Shown: one piece after another, positions 7,813-16,389 of the stretch
How positions within the stretch are numbered: the stretch's first letter is position 1
How the letters are laid out: the number at the start of each line of letters is the position of its first letter
Origin: a virus
Reading direction: 5' to 3' (one strand)
DNA length: 29,688 bases
Virus record (IMG/VR): IMGVR_UViG_3300007540_000068
Span: 1 to 29,688 of that record
Translations under genes and position numbers: made by a program
The notes under the pieces: generated by a model
What the model was told of the DNA's origin: nothing
Seen by the model: only the letters and a program-made list of their open reading frames with translations
The model's database searches: none

Positions 7813-7823
7813 TTATAAATATT
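7813..7823 (-). promoter_or_regulatory. ATATTTATAA element before the tail tube gene
   Basis: The sense strand reads GAATATTTATAATAAAAT, ending 12 bases upstream of the tube ATG in the sheath-tube gap. It could give the tube extra transcripts independent of the sheath. It is one of the recurring elements. Confidence 0.42.
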
Positions 7824-7837
7824 CTATCTTTAAAAAA

Positions 7838-9622
7838 TTAACCCGGGAAAGTAGCTCCTGTTGGTAAAATGTTGAAATCCAAATAAATAAATTCAGCAGT
7901 TTTAGTTGGTTGTAAATAGATCTGACCAATTAATTCATTTCTATCAATTACATCTGCTGTGTTATTTGAATCGTCCATAATTACTTTATAAGCAAACAAA
8001 CCTTGTTGTTGTTGAACTGATTCTAAATATGGGTTAACTTGGTTTAAGAAACTAGTACGAGTAGCTACTGTATTTTGTTCAAATACTAAGTTATTAGCAA
8101 TATCGCTGATTCTAGTTTTTAAAGCAATTAACAATCTTCTAACATTTACTCTATCCAAAGCAGAAGCTCTAGTTTGTAATGTTTTCTGACCATATACTAC
8201 AACTCCTTGTCCTGGGAAAGTAGCTACTGGGTTTACTTTGTTTTGGTAAAGTGTATTTCTATCACTATTAGTTAATTTCTTTTCAGCACTAATAGCGTTT
8301 ATAATACCTCCTCTATTCAAACCAGCTGGAGCAAACCATGGAGCAGCAATTGTGTCGTTATTAACATATACCGCTGGAATCATAGTAGAAGCTGGAACCC
8401 AAGTAAATTCACCTGTTAATGGATCAACTGTTTGAACCCAAGGCCAGTAAGTAGCAGCGTATGAAGTATCTATTGTATTAGCGTATTGAGATACTGCTGT
8501 AACTGTACTACCATATAAAGCCATATCGATCACTGCAATAGCGTCTCCTCTGTTTGTAGTATTGTTTACTAAAGTATTTAATGAAGTTATACCAGTAGCA
8601 TTGTCATAAGCTAAACCTGGTACTGCAATTACATTGTAAGCGTATTCATCTTGGTTTGACATGATATCAATACCACCAGTAATATTAGCAGCACTTAAAC
8701 CTTGAATGTTAGTAGAAGTAATATTGTTGTAGTATTTATCGGCTCCACTAGTTCCTAAATTACCTATAGCATTTCCAAAGTAACCTTGTTGAGCTACTGG
8801 GATTGAAGCTGTAAACTCAGCTTTAGCATTTCCATTGTTATCATAGAAATAAGGAGTTTTATATGGTACTGAAGTAATAGTAATATAATTACTTCTATTT
8901 GGATAGTTTCCAGAAGTATTTACATACTCATATTTACCATTTGAGCCTGTAGCAACTGTAAATGTTTGGTTACCAATTACTCTTTCAATGTAGTTTGGTT
9001 GAGTTGGGTCTAATGATAAGTTAGTCCAAGTTTCTAATACAACTTTACTATTTGTATTATCATCTCCTCTTCTTACTAATAATGAAAAAGTTCCTGAAGC
9101 TGTATTTGGTGATACAATTTCATAACGTAAGTTATCAATAGTACCATTTGTTAATGAACCACTAGCATCTATACTACCTGAACTGTTTTGGTTAGCTCCA
9201 TAACTTAATGGAGCGATAGTAAATGAAGCTGATGAGTTAAGGTTTGAAGCAGCGCCTAATTCAACTGTGTTAATAATACCTGTAACATCACCGTCATTTT
9301 GACTACCGGTAATTGAAATTGCTGATGCAGCTGTGAATGAACCACTAGCTACTCTAGTAACCCATAAACTTTCTCCTCCGTTTTGGAAGTAGTTATAAGC
9401 TGCTGTTGATGTGAAATAAGTGTATTGAGTCGAACCACTCAAAAACGTACCGCCAAAATAAGTCAAATATTCTGAGAAGCTAGTAATTCTTCTTGGAACA
9501 TAAGGCTGACCTTTTACTGTTGGACCAACAATAGCTGCTCCAATAGTAGCTGCTGCTTGGCCGGTAACTGTTAAATCGTTTTCTCTTGCTAATACGCCTG
9601 GAGATAAAAGTGTTTCTGCCAT
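7838..9622 (-). CDS. Tail sheath protein (T4 gp18-like)
   Basis: This 594-residue protein is a contractile tail sheath subunit. The N-terminus (LLSPGVLARENDLTV..., AAATIGAAIVGPTVKGQPYVPRRITSFSEYLTYFGG) is the classic sheath opening. The middle third is a Ser/Thr/Asn-rich variable insertion. The C-terminal third carries the conserved core: W.QTVDPLTGEFTWVPASTMIPAVY, APAGLNRGGI, then NPVATFPGQGVVVYGQKTL, ALDRVNVRRLLIALKTRI, and the C-terminal strand EFIYLDFNILPTGATFPG that links subunits. The family ranges from about 400 to 660 residues, so the protein is complete. It stands alone after a 109-base gap carrying two ATATTTAT elements and is followed by the tube gene, as in T4-like phages. Confidence 0.95.
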   Translation of the reverse strand: MAETLLSPGVLARENDLTVTGQAAATIGAAIVGPTVKGQPYVPRRITSFSEYLTYFGGTFLSGSTQYTYFTSTAAYNYFQNGGESLWVTRVASGSFTAASAISITGSQNDGDVTGIINTVELGAASNLNSSASFTIAPLSYGANQNSSGSIDASGSLTNGTIDNLRYEIVSPNTASGTFSLLVRRGDDNTNSKVVLETWTNLSLDPTQPNYIERVIGNQTFTVATGSNGKYEYVNTSGNYPNRSNYITITSVPYKTPYFYDNNGNAKAEFTASIPVAQQGYFGNAIGNLGTSGADKYYNNITSTNIQGLSAANITGGIDIMSNQDEYAYNVIAVPGLAYDNATGITSLNTLVNNTTNRGDAIAVIDMALYGSTVTAVSQYANTIDTSYAATYWPWVQTVDPLTGEFTWVPASTMIPAVYVNNDTIAAPWFAPAGLNRGGIINAISAEKKLTNSDRNTLYQNKVNPVATFPGQGVVVYGQKTLQTRASALDRVNVRRLLIALKTRISDIANNLVFEQNTVATRTSFLNQVNPYLESVQQQQGLFAYKVIMDDSNNTADVIDRNELIGQIYLQPTKTAEFIYLDFNILPTGATFPG

Positions 9623-9644
9623 GTTTGTGTTTTAATTTATTCTA

Positions 9645-9655
9645 TTATAAATATG
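9645..9655 (-). promoter_or_regulatory. ATATTTATAA element before the sheath gene (proximal copy)
   Basis: The sense strand reads AACATATTTATAATAGAA, ending about 22 bases upstream of the sheath ATG. It is the nearer of two copies in the 109-base gap at 9623-9731. Otherwise that gap is AT-rich, with no strong hairpin or open frame that I can see. Confidence 0.45.
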
Positions 9656-9712
9656 TTAAAGTTGTTCAAAAGTTCATTATTATAAAAACAATTAAGTAGA
9701 AACCCTTTCAGT

Positions 9713-9723
9713 GATAAATATGG
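9713..9723 (-). promoter_or_regulatory. ATATTTATCA element upstream of the sheath gene (distal copy)
   Basis: The sense strand reads CCATATTTATCACTGAAA, eight bases past the stop of the 251-residue gene and about 90 bases before the sheath ATG. It shares the GATAAATAT form on the other strand with the copy at 10493-10503. Two copies 68 bases apart before the gene of an abundant virion protein would fit tandem late promoters. Confidence 0.35.
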
Positions 9724-9731
9724 TGTTTTTT

Positions 9732-10487
9732 TTAAATATACGTTATTGTATAGAAAAAGTCTGTGTCAAAAGTTTGGGTTTCAAATTCTAATATATTACC
9801 AGCCAAACCATTTACTACTATACCATTTCCAACACCTGCACTTCCAGAAACTGTGGCTGTTACAAAACAATTTAATCCTAAAGTTTTACCACTTAATTCA
9901 GTAATAGTAACAGAAGCAGTAGCTGGGTTACCTGTTTTATCAGCACCAGCAATAAATTTAAGTGAAGCTCCTGTAACTTTAACACTACCACTTGGAAAAT
10001 ATGTTCCTTCAACAGATGAAACTGATGGTGAGTTAACTACATTTGTTGCCCAAGAAGAAGTTCCAGTTAAGTTTCCTATAAATAAAGAAGCAGATAACGC
10101 GTTTGTAGATGGTTGATACCATAAACCAGAATAATCTGATCCTGAATCAACTAATAATGTAGAGTATTTAGGATAACCAGAAGTACTATCTGCTACAAAA
10201 GGCACTAAAAATTGATTTGTTGAAGTTACACTACTGCTAACTACTATTTGACTTGCTTTACTAGCTGAGTCTGCTGTACCAGTCACATTACCTTTTAAAC
10301 TACCTGTATATCCATCTAAAGAATTTACACTACCTGTTAAAGTTAATGATCCTGAAATTGTAATATCATAAGCAGCTGCTCCTGTTAGAGCATCAACTGA
10401 TTGAGATACATGCCAAGACTCAATAGAATAGTTTTGTGAAATTTGGTCTGAGCCTGTAGCAAATATTTGTTTTAATATAAGTGCCAT
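9732..10487 (-). CDS. Fibre-like virion structural protein
   Basis: The 251 residues are beta-rich and dominated by Ser, Thr, Gly and Val, without cysteine clusters, a signal peptide or a membrane segment. The N-terminus reads FATGSDQISQNYSIESWHVSQSVDALTGAAAYDITISGSLTLTGSVN. Then come repeated short strands such as GSLKGNVTGTADSASKASQIVVSSSV and NLTGTSSWATNVVNSPSV. 'SGSLTLTGS' and 'GNLTGTSSWATN' resemble shaft segments of phage tail or head fibres; this recognition is by composition and rhythm only. The C-terminal 80 residues (SGKTLGLNCFVTATVSGSAGVGNGIVVNGL...) look like a globular beta cap. It lies between the glycan cassette and the sheath gene. The start has an ATATTTATCG element only five bases upstream. 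Structural is likely; which appendage is unknown. Confidence 0.68.
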   Translation of the reverse strand: MALILKQIFATGSDQISQNYSIESWHVSQSVDALTGAAAYDITISGSLTLTGSVNSLDGYTGSLKGNVTGTADSASKASQIVVSSSVTSTNQFLVPFVADSTSGYPKYSTLLVDSGSDYSGLWYQPSTNALSASLFIGNLTGTSSWATNVVNSPSVSSVEGTYFPSGSVKVTGASLKFIAGADKTGNPATASVTITELSGKTLGLNCFVTATVSGSAGVGNGIVVNGLAGNILEFETQTFDTDFFYTITYI

Positions 10488-10492
10488 TTAGC

Positions 10493-10503
10493 GATAAATA
10501 TTA
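10493..10503 (-). promoter_or_regulatory. ATATTTATCG element before the 251-aa fibre-like gene
   Basis: The sense strand reads ATAATATTTATCGCTAAATG, so the element ends only about five bases before the start codon. If this is a promoter with a T4-late-like spacing, the transcript would be leaderless or nearly so. That tension is why an RNA-level role is also possible. Confidence 0.35.
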
Positions 10504-10510
10504 TTATTTT

Positions 10511-12349
10511 TTAAAAAGTATTAATTAATTTAATATATTTTTTTATTTTATCAGGATCATTATGTAAAGGAATTAAAGACAAAATTAATGATTTAGTAAT
10601 TATTTTTATTTTTTCAAAGTCTTCATTTACTTGATTTTTAAAAAAAGATAATAAATTGTCTTTATATGATTTTTTAATTTTTTTATCCATTAATATTTCA
10701 TCATATCCTATTAATGATTGATATATTTTAGCATAATCATAAAGAGATAAACCATAACAAGTTTTTTTAGTTCCTACTATTCCTCTAACATCAACAAATT
10801 TTATATCCTCCACAGTAGTTAATAATATATTACTAAAAACACAATCTCCATGAATCATTACACTTTTATAACCTTCATTTTCAATATAGGTTAATTGGTC
10901 TTTAATTTGTATAATATCATCTTCATTTACACCATATAGTTTATAATCATACATGGCTATTCTTTTAGAAAATTTATCACTTAAATTAGGGTAACTATAA
11001 TATATTTCATTGTTTTCTATATTATTATGTAATAATTTTATTTTATCAAATAAAAGTTGAAGATGATCAGTTGTGAGAATATTATTTACATACATTGTAC
11101 TAAAATTAATACCTTCAATTGTTTCAAGTTCTAAACTATTATTAGTATAAGAAATTAATTTAGGAAACAATTTTTGAATTTCTTCAGTTCCATTATCTTG
11201 AACCCACTTATAATATTCTATTTCACCTTGAAGTTTAGGATCTAAAGATTTTTTTATAAATGTATTTCCTATTTCAACTTCATTAAAATGTCTAGCAGAA
11301 ACATCTTCCATATAAAACCCTAATGTTTTATTTAAATCAGTTTTTGGATTTATCATCAAATCATCAACATAATAATGAGCATAAGGTTTTCCAAAATATA
11401 ACTCATCATATGGAATATTATATTTTTCTAATGTTTCAATTGTAATTTTTCCAATATCAGCTATTACTCCTCCAATATTACCACTATGGGTTCTCATTCT
11501 TCTAGCAGTATAAATAATAATAGTATGACCTTTTTCTTTTAATTTTTTTAAATAATTAATAGTGTCAAGTATTGGTTCTACTGAAGTATAATCATCTTTA
11601 ATTTTAGGGTATGTGACTAATGTATTATCTAAATCAAAACAAAATCTCTTCTTTGGAATATCATATGTTTTAGAAAACTGGATAATTTGTTGGGGGGTTC
11701 CAAGTACATGGAAATCTGTGACTTTAATAGGAATAAATTTTTCCCCTTTTTCAATCATTTTTTCTATAACTTGAGAAGTATATAATTCATGTTCATTTTT
11801 AAATCCAATTTCTAATATTTGTTTTTTTAATGTTTGAGAATCTTTAAAAACATAACAACCACTATTAGCATTATTTGAAATTTTAATTTTCTCTTTTATA
11901 TTAATAATTGAGTTATCTTTTATTTGAATATAAGAATAAATAGGGTTTGGATTTTTAGATTCAAAATAAAGAACAGAGTTTTCTTCTACTGTTTTAATTT
12001 TTTCAAGTATATTTTCTTCATACCAAGTATCCCCATCTAAAACAATAACTTTACCTTCAATTTTAAAACAATCTAACCCCATTAATACAGTTTCAGAAGC
12101 TCCTCTAGTATTAGGAATAGGAGCTAATTGGATATTAGGATATTTTGAATTTATAATTTCACTAAAATTATAATATTCTAGATACTCATTATACGGAATA
12201 AAAATTTTATCATCTTTAGTTATTTTTAAAGAGTCTAAAAGCCAAAAAATAATTTCTTTACCTAAAACTTTAATTAAAGGTTTAGGCATATGGTATCCAT
12301 ATTCAGAAAATCTTTTTCCTACACCACCTAAAGGAATTAATATATTCAT
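10511..12349 (-). CDS. Trifunctional sugar-activating protein: nucleotidyltransferase + HAD phosphatase + kinase-like domain
   Basis: Three domains can be read in these 612 residues. About residues 1-225 are a sugar nucleotidyltransferase: MNILIPLGGVGKRFSEYGYHMPKPLIKVLG is the GxGxRF...PKPL signature, with VLDGDTWY as the metal-binding Asp strand. About 234-345 are a HAD phosphatase of the EcbF/BcbF capsule type: FDLDNTLV holds the DxDxT nucleophile loop, followed by GHTIIIYTARRM, FGKP and YYVDD. About 380-612 resemble aminoglycoside/choline kinases: HGDCVFSNIL near residue 498 is the HGDxxxxN catalytic loop and FVDVRG supplies the metal Asp. A kinase, a phosphatase and a nucleotidyltransferase together could turn a sugar phosphate into an NDP-sugar, as GmhB/HddA/HddC-type enzymes do for heptose; the substrate is unknown. 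The gene overlaps the upstream gene by four bases (ATGA), so it is coupled to the cassette. Confidence 0.85.
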   Translation of the reverse strand: MNILIPLGGVGKRFSEYGYHMPKPLIKVLGKEIIFWLLDSLKITKDDKIFIPYNEYLEYYNFSEIINSKYPNIQLAPIPNTRGASETVLMGLDCFKIEGKVIVLDGDTWYEENILEKIKTVEENSVLYFESKNPNPIYSYIQIKDNSIINIKEKIKISNNANSGCYVFKDSQTLKKQILEIGFKNEHELYTSQVIEKMIEKGEKFIPIKVTDFHVLGTPQQIIQFSKTYDIPKKRFCFDLDNTLVTYPKIKDDYTSVEPILDTINYLKKLKEKGHTIIIYTARRMRTHSGNIGGVIADIGKITIETLEKYNIPYDELYFGKPYAHYYVDDLMINPKTDLNKTLGFYMEDVSARHFNEVEIGNTFIKKSLDPKLQGEIEYYKWVQDNGTEEIQKLFPKLISYTNNSLELETIEGINFSTMYVNNILTTDHLQLLFDKIKLLHNNIENNEIYYSYPNLSDKFSKRIAMYDYKLYGVNEDDIIQIKDQLTYIENEGYKSVMIHGDCVFSNILLTTVEDIKFVDVRGIVGTKKTCYGLSLYDYAKIYQSLIGYDEILMDKKIKKSYKDNLLSFFKNQVNEDFEKIKIITKSLILSLIPLHNDPDKIKKYIKLINTF

Positions 12350-13428
12350 TTTGCTATAAATCTACAATTAAGTTTATCATATGTGTCATTATTCACATAA
12401 GTAGTTATTGTATGTTCTTTATTATCATACATCATTTTACTCATAAAAACCATATCTTCTTGTCTATCAATAATATCGTAACACCAAGCTTTAGGAGATA
12501 AGGTTACTTTTTTATAATAACCTTTGTTTGAAACTATTTCAACATCAACAGAATCATAATCCATATTTAAATAAAAAAGTACTAATCTGTTTTTATCAGG
12601 TTTGTGACCACCATCAACATCAAGTCTAGCTATCTTTGGAATGTCTTTCCATTTATCAGTCCATAAACCTGAGGATGAAATTCTATCAAATTGGGAATTT
12701 GGAAATTGAGTTCGAGTAAAATTATGGTAAAAAGTTCCTTGAATGTTTTCTTTTAAATTATAATTAAACACCATAGCAAGAATATATTCACTCCATTTAC
12801 CAACATATCCTATTTTTTTACATAAAGACCAAAATTCATTATCGTTTTTCACATAATCAAATCCCTGAAGTGTTTTGTTTGAGTATCCACAAAAATGTAA
12901 ATCAATTAAAAATTGGTAATTTTGTGCCCATTTACCTTCTTGACGTTTACCATATATTAAAAATTCTTCATTTTCAAATTTATTAAGGTCATCTAATATG
13001 GTTTGAAATTCAACTTCATCAAACAACATATCATACTCAATCCTAAAAACTTTTTCATATCCAAGTTTTTTAGCTTCTTTAGATGCAAATATAAAACCGT
13101 TATAAACATTGGCCACATGGTCTGATACTCCTTCTAGAGGCATCCAATTTTCTAATGTTTTTCCTTCTACCTCAAAATACACATAAGGCATATCATATTG
13201 TTTATTTTCTAATACATCATTAGGAGGATATCCTACTAAAAAACCATCAAGATATTCACAATAATAGTCAACATATTGTTCAATACCCCAAGAATTATTA
13301 AATTTATTAATTAATAATATTTTTCTTTGGGGGTCTAATTTTTTAAGTTGGTTAATTAATTCAAGGGTGACTTCAAATTTATCTTTAGAAGTTAAATAAC
13401 CATCTATAACATACAATATATTACTCAT
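12346..13428 (-). CDS. Glycosyltransferase-like protein (GT-A-type, family uncertain)
   Basis: The 360 residues start MSNILYVIDGYLTSKDKFEVTLELINQLKK, then the strand RKILLINKF, typical of a Rossmann-like nucleotide-binding half. Near residues 125-140 comes KVFRIEYDMLFDE; an acidic D-hydrophobic-hydrophobic-x-D/E motif after a 'R.EYD' strand resembles the metal-binding site of GT-A glycosyltransferases. The C-terminal 100 residues (LVLFYLNMDYDSVDVEIVSNKGYYKKVTL..., TYVNNDTYDKLNCRFIAK) look like a separate beta domain, perhaps for acceptor binding. No signal peptide or membrane helix is visible, so it acts in the cytoplasm. It is placed between the FkbM methyltransferase (10 bases upstream) and the trifunctional gene (4-base overlap). 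The family assignment is weak; glycan-related context is the main support. Confidence 0.6.
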   Translation of the reverse strand: MSNILYVIDGYLTSKDKFEVTLELINQLKKLDPQRKILLINKFNNSWGIEQYVDYYCEYLDGFLVGYPPNDVLENKQYDMPYVYFEVEGKTLENWMPLEGVSDHVANVYNGFIFASKEAKKLGYEKVFRIEYDMLFDEVEFQTILDDLNKFENEEFLIYGKRQEGKWAQNYQFLIDLHFCGYSNKTLQGFDYVKNDNEFWSLCKKIGYVGKWSEYILAMVFNYNLKENIQGTFYHNFTRTQFPNSQFDRISSSGLWTDKWKDIPKIARLDVDGGHKPDKNRLVLFYLNMDYDSVDVEIVSNKGYYKKVTLSPKAWCYDIIDRQEDMVFMSKMMYDNKEHTITTYVNNDTYDKLNCRFIAK

Positions 13429-13438
13429 GGTTTTTTAT

Positions 13439-14110
13439 TCAACGATTATCAATATGGATTATAACTTGATTATAATATTCTATAAAATGTTCATTCCACA
13501 AATCCCATTTAATACCTTGACCATCAACTGAAAATAAATCATGGTTTGGGAATAATTTTAAATATATATCCCTAAACTCTCTAAATTGTTCTTTTTGTTT
13601 TGGAGTTTCTAAATGCCATTCACCTACTATTTTTCTAATATTTTCTTTTATCCACCAAATATTTTCTCTATTGAATATTTCATACTCACCTCCCTCACAA
13701 TCTGTTTTTAAAAAATCAATGCTGGAAATGTTATATTCATCAATAAAAGTTTTAAATCTTATACTTTCAACTGTTTCAATTTTATTAACAGAACCATATA
13801 CTTCAAATTCATCATACCCATCTATATTAGATATACCTTTAGGTATTATTGTATAATTTAAACCATTAAGATTATTTTTTAAAGATGTTAATTCTTCTTT
13901 ACTAGGTTCAAAACAGTAAACATGTTTTGGGTTTTTTTCTTTAATTACAAAAGGAAAAGGACCATTGCTAGCTCCAAAGTCAACAACAATATCATTTTCT
14001 TCAACTTCAAAAAGTCTAGTGTATAAATTATAGTTTGAAAATTCTTTAATAATTTGTTCTTTGTACCAATCATTGGCGGTACCCCAATCAAAAGTTGTAA
14101 AATCTATCAT
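13439..14110 (-). CDS. FkbM-family SAM-dependent methyltransferase
   Basis: The 223 residues show the FkbM pattern. IVVDFGASNGPFPF (residues 41-54) is the SAM-binding motif I, CFEPS (66-70) is the acidic strand-end motif, and IDFLKTDCEGGEYEIF (131-146) is the family hallmark 'D.LK.D.EG.E..'. FkbM enzymes O-methylate hydroxyls, often on sugars or polyketides, and are frequent in capsule and glycan clusters. Here it would plausibly cap or decorate the sugar added by the neighbouring transferases; the substrate cannot be told from sequence. It starts inside the stop of the 760-residue glycosyltransferase (ATGA, four-base overlap) and ends 10 bases before the next gene, so it is translated as part of the cassette. 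Length is normal for a single-domain member. Confidence 0.88.
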   Translation of the reverse strand: MIDFTTFDWGTANDWYKEQIIKEFSNYNLYTRLFEVEENDIVVDFGASNGPFPFVIKEKNPKHVYCFEPSKEELTSLKNNLNGLNYTIIPKGISNIDGYDEFEVYGSVNKIETVESIRFKTFIDEYNISSIDFLKTDCEGGEYEIFNRENIWWIKENIRKIVGEWHLETPKQKEQFREFRDIYLKLFPNHDLFSVDGQGIKWDLWNEHFIEYYNQVIIHIDNR

Positions 14111-16389
14111 AATTTTAATTTATTAAATACTTGTAAGGGTGTTATTGATTTTTGACATATATGTTGATATTCAGTTCCTTTATAGACGGGGCACCAGTCC
14201 CAATCACCAGCATCAAAAATATGTACTGGATCATTCCAACATTTTATACATAAATCATTTGTTATTTTAGTTAAATTAGAAGTAAATTCATGCCCTTCTT
14301 TAACAAAACCATTAATCATATAAGTATGATTTCCTAATGCCCAATTGATCCAAGATAATCCTGAACCTAGTCCTATAAAGGCTTCGGCGTAATGTAAATA
14401 AGTAGCTACCTCATCCCATGATTTACCATACAGATTTAAACCATAAGATATTTTATATTCAGTTCCTGTTATAACAACTATATCATAACCAATTTGTTTT
14501 AACATTTTAGCTAATGATTTCCAATTATTATAAGTCCATTCTTTACATCCTGAAGTTGCTTGTGGTCCAAAAACTATATATTTTTTCTTTTTTGGTCTTA
14601 ATCCTATATTAAAATTAATTCCATAGTTTAATTCTTTAAATTCTAAACCTAAAATATCTGTAGCTGTTTGTTGTAAAGGAATTAAATTTACTTGGTTAGG
14701 ATACATTTCAAATTTATTCCATTTACCAGAATCTCCTTTAAACCATCCTATTTGATATTTAACATCACATTTTGTAGACTGGCCAGGTTCTAAAAATTCA
14801 ATATCTTTATATGGTTCTAATTCTTTAAACCAATTATTATGGAATGTACTTAAAATAACTTTACAATTATGTTTTTTAGCAAAATCAACAGCATATGGTG
14901 CCCATGCTATTGTATCACCTATTGATTTTGAGTCTAAAGCTATTAATACCCGTTTATTATCTAAAGTAAATTCATCTATTATATCTCCATTAACTTTAAT
15001 TTTCCATTTAGTATAATACACTCTAGAACATTTAGTCCACATATTATTTGTAATAGTATCTTTATGAACAATATTATTATTTTCATCTAAAAATTCAATA
15101 TAATATTCCTGATCATTTTCTCCTGTGATTTCTACTTTAGGACCTTCTAAATAACTAATGTTTATTTTATTATTTTGAGGGATATGGGGATGTTTTTTAT
15201 GAAATTCTAATAATGTGTTATAACCTATTTTTCCTATATTTTCCCAACTAAAATTACGTCTAATTTCTTCTGATTCTTTTAATGCTCTTTTTTTACATTC
15301 ATCATGTTTTATATAAGAATACATCATCATTAATTGTAAATGATTAAAATCAGGTTCATAATAGTTACCTGGAAGATCACTCATTTTATATCTAGCATAT
15401 GAGTTTATATCAGCTGGTTTTTCTCCTAAAATATTTACTGGTATTCCTTTATTTTGGGCAAATTCAAGTTGGCCTGAACAATTGGAGTAAATTGAAGGTG
15501 TTCCACAAGCCATTGCTTCAATTAAAGGTAAATTCCAACCTTCAGAACGGGAACAAGATAAAAATACATTACATGATTTTAATATTTTAATATAATCTTC
15601 TCTTGAAGGAAAATGAACTATTTTAATACGTGGATCTATTAAATTATAATGAGCTAGTCTTTCTTCTGTTGTTTCAAACCCATCAATTTCTTTACCAAAA
15701 ACATTATCTATAGAAACAATTAAATCAACAGGTTCATTATTTGTAAATGTATTTAAAAATGTTTCAATAATTTCTTTAGTTGATTTTCTATAATCCCATC
15801 TACCTGCTAAAAAGAATTTAAATCTACCATCTGATGTTAGTTCATGGGTTGTTTCTTCAGGGTAGAAAATATTAGTATCTACACCTTCAGGAACTACTTT
15901 AATTTTATCAGAATCATATCCTTGTTTTATTGTTACTTCTTTTTGCCATTTTGACGGAACCCATAATTCATCAAATTCTTTTAATTTTTCAAAATATTCT
16001 TCAGGTTGTAAAGTAGATTCCCAAACATTATAAGCTATTTTAGGACCAACATAACTATCATAAAAATAATGGTGATTAGTTTCACTTAATACTAAATTAA
16101 TATCCGGTCTAAAATTTTTAGAGTCTGATGGGTACATTAATATATCAGTTCGATGTGGTTTTTGAGTCCATAAAGTTTGTTGATACAACATACTTTTATC
16201 AATATCAGTTAAATAACTCTCACCATTATGGGGAGTGTCAGACATACCCTCCCAAGAATTTCCTATAGAAAAATTTCTAATTTTTAGTTGTAAATATTTA
16301 TTTAATTCTCTAAAAAAATCTCTTGTATGGTGGTTATAACCTGTATTTCCTATATAAGAACAATGAGCGTATATTTTTAATTTATCCAT
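14107..16389 (-). CDS. Two-domain glycosyltransferase: GT-B (GT1/GT4-like) + heptosyltransferase-like domain with Cys4 metal finger
   Basis: This 760-residue protein fuses two transferases. Residues 1 to about 390 are GT-B: KVVPEGVDTNIFYPE near 166, FKFFLAGRWDYRKS, and SRSEGWNLPLIEAMACG near 279-296, which holds the E-x7-E nucleotide-sugar motif of GT4. A beta-rich linker spans about 400-475. From about 478, RVLIALDSKSIGDTIAWAPY opens a GT9-like domain, with GPQATSGCKEW, AEAFIGLGSGLSWINWAL and a C-terminal finger of Cys714, Cys717, Cys733 and Cys745 (CIKCWND...GDWDWCP...HIC). A CxxC plus two Cys with a DWDWCP-type turn matches the iron finger of Aah/TibC autotransporter heptosyltransferases, which O-heptosylate Ser in repetitive proteins. 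It overlaps the acetyltransferase by eight bases upstream and the methyltransferase by four bases downstream. Confidence 0.87.
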   Translation of the reverse strand: MDKLKIYAHCSYIGNTGYNHHTRDFFRELNKYLQLKIRNFSIGNSWEGMSDTPHNGESYLTDIDKSMLYQQTLWTQKPHRTDILMYPSDSKNFRPDINLVLSETNHHYFYDSYVGPKIAYNVWESTLQPEEYFEKLKEFDELWVPSKWQKEVTIKQGYDSDKIKVVPEGVDTNIFYPEETTHELTSDGRFKFFLAGRWDYRKSTKEIIETFLNTFTNNEPVDLIVSIDNVFGKEIDGFETTEERLAHYNLIDPRIKIVHFPSREDYIKILKSCNVFLSCSRSEGWNLPLIEAMACGTPSIYSNCSGQLEFAQNKGIPVNILGEKPADINSYARYKMSDLPGNYYEPDFNHLQLMMMYSYIKHDECKKRALKESEEIRRNFSWENIGKIGYNTLLEFHKKHPHIPQNNKINISYLEGPKVEITGENDQEYYIEFLDENNNIVHKDTITNNMWTKCSRVYYTKWKIKVNGDIIDEFTLDNKRVLIALDSKSIGDTIAWAPYAVDFAKKHNCKVILSTFHNNWFKELEPYKDIEFLEPGQSTKCDVKYQIGWFKGDSGKWNKFEMYPNQVNLIPLQQTATDILGLEFKELNYGINFNIGLRPKKKKYIVFGPQATSGCKEWTYNNWKSLAKMLKQIGYDIVVITGTEYKISYGLNLYGKSWDEVATYLHYAEAFIGLGSGLSWINWALGNHTYMINGFVKEGHEFTSNLTKITNDLCIKCWNDPVHIFDAGDWDWCPVYKGTEYQHICQKSITPLQVFNKLKL

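Noticed and set aside
2988-10503. T4-type late promoters (TATAAATA) driving plus-strand genes.
   Set aside because: No credible plus-strand gene exists in the window. The plus-strand reading of the element would point away from the genes it consistently precedes.
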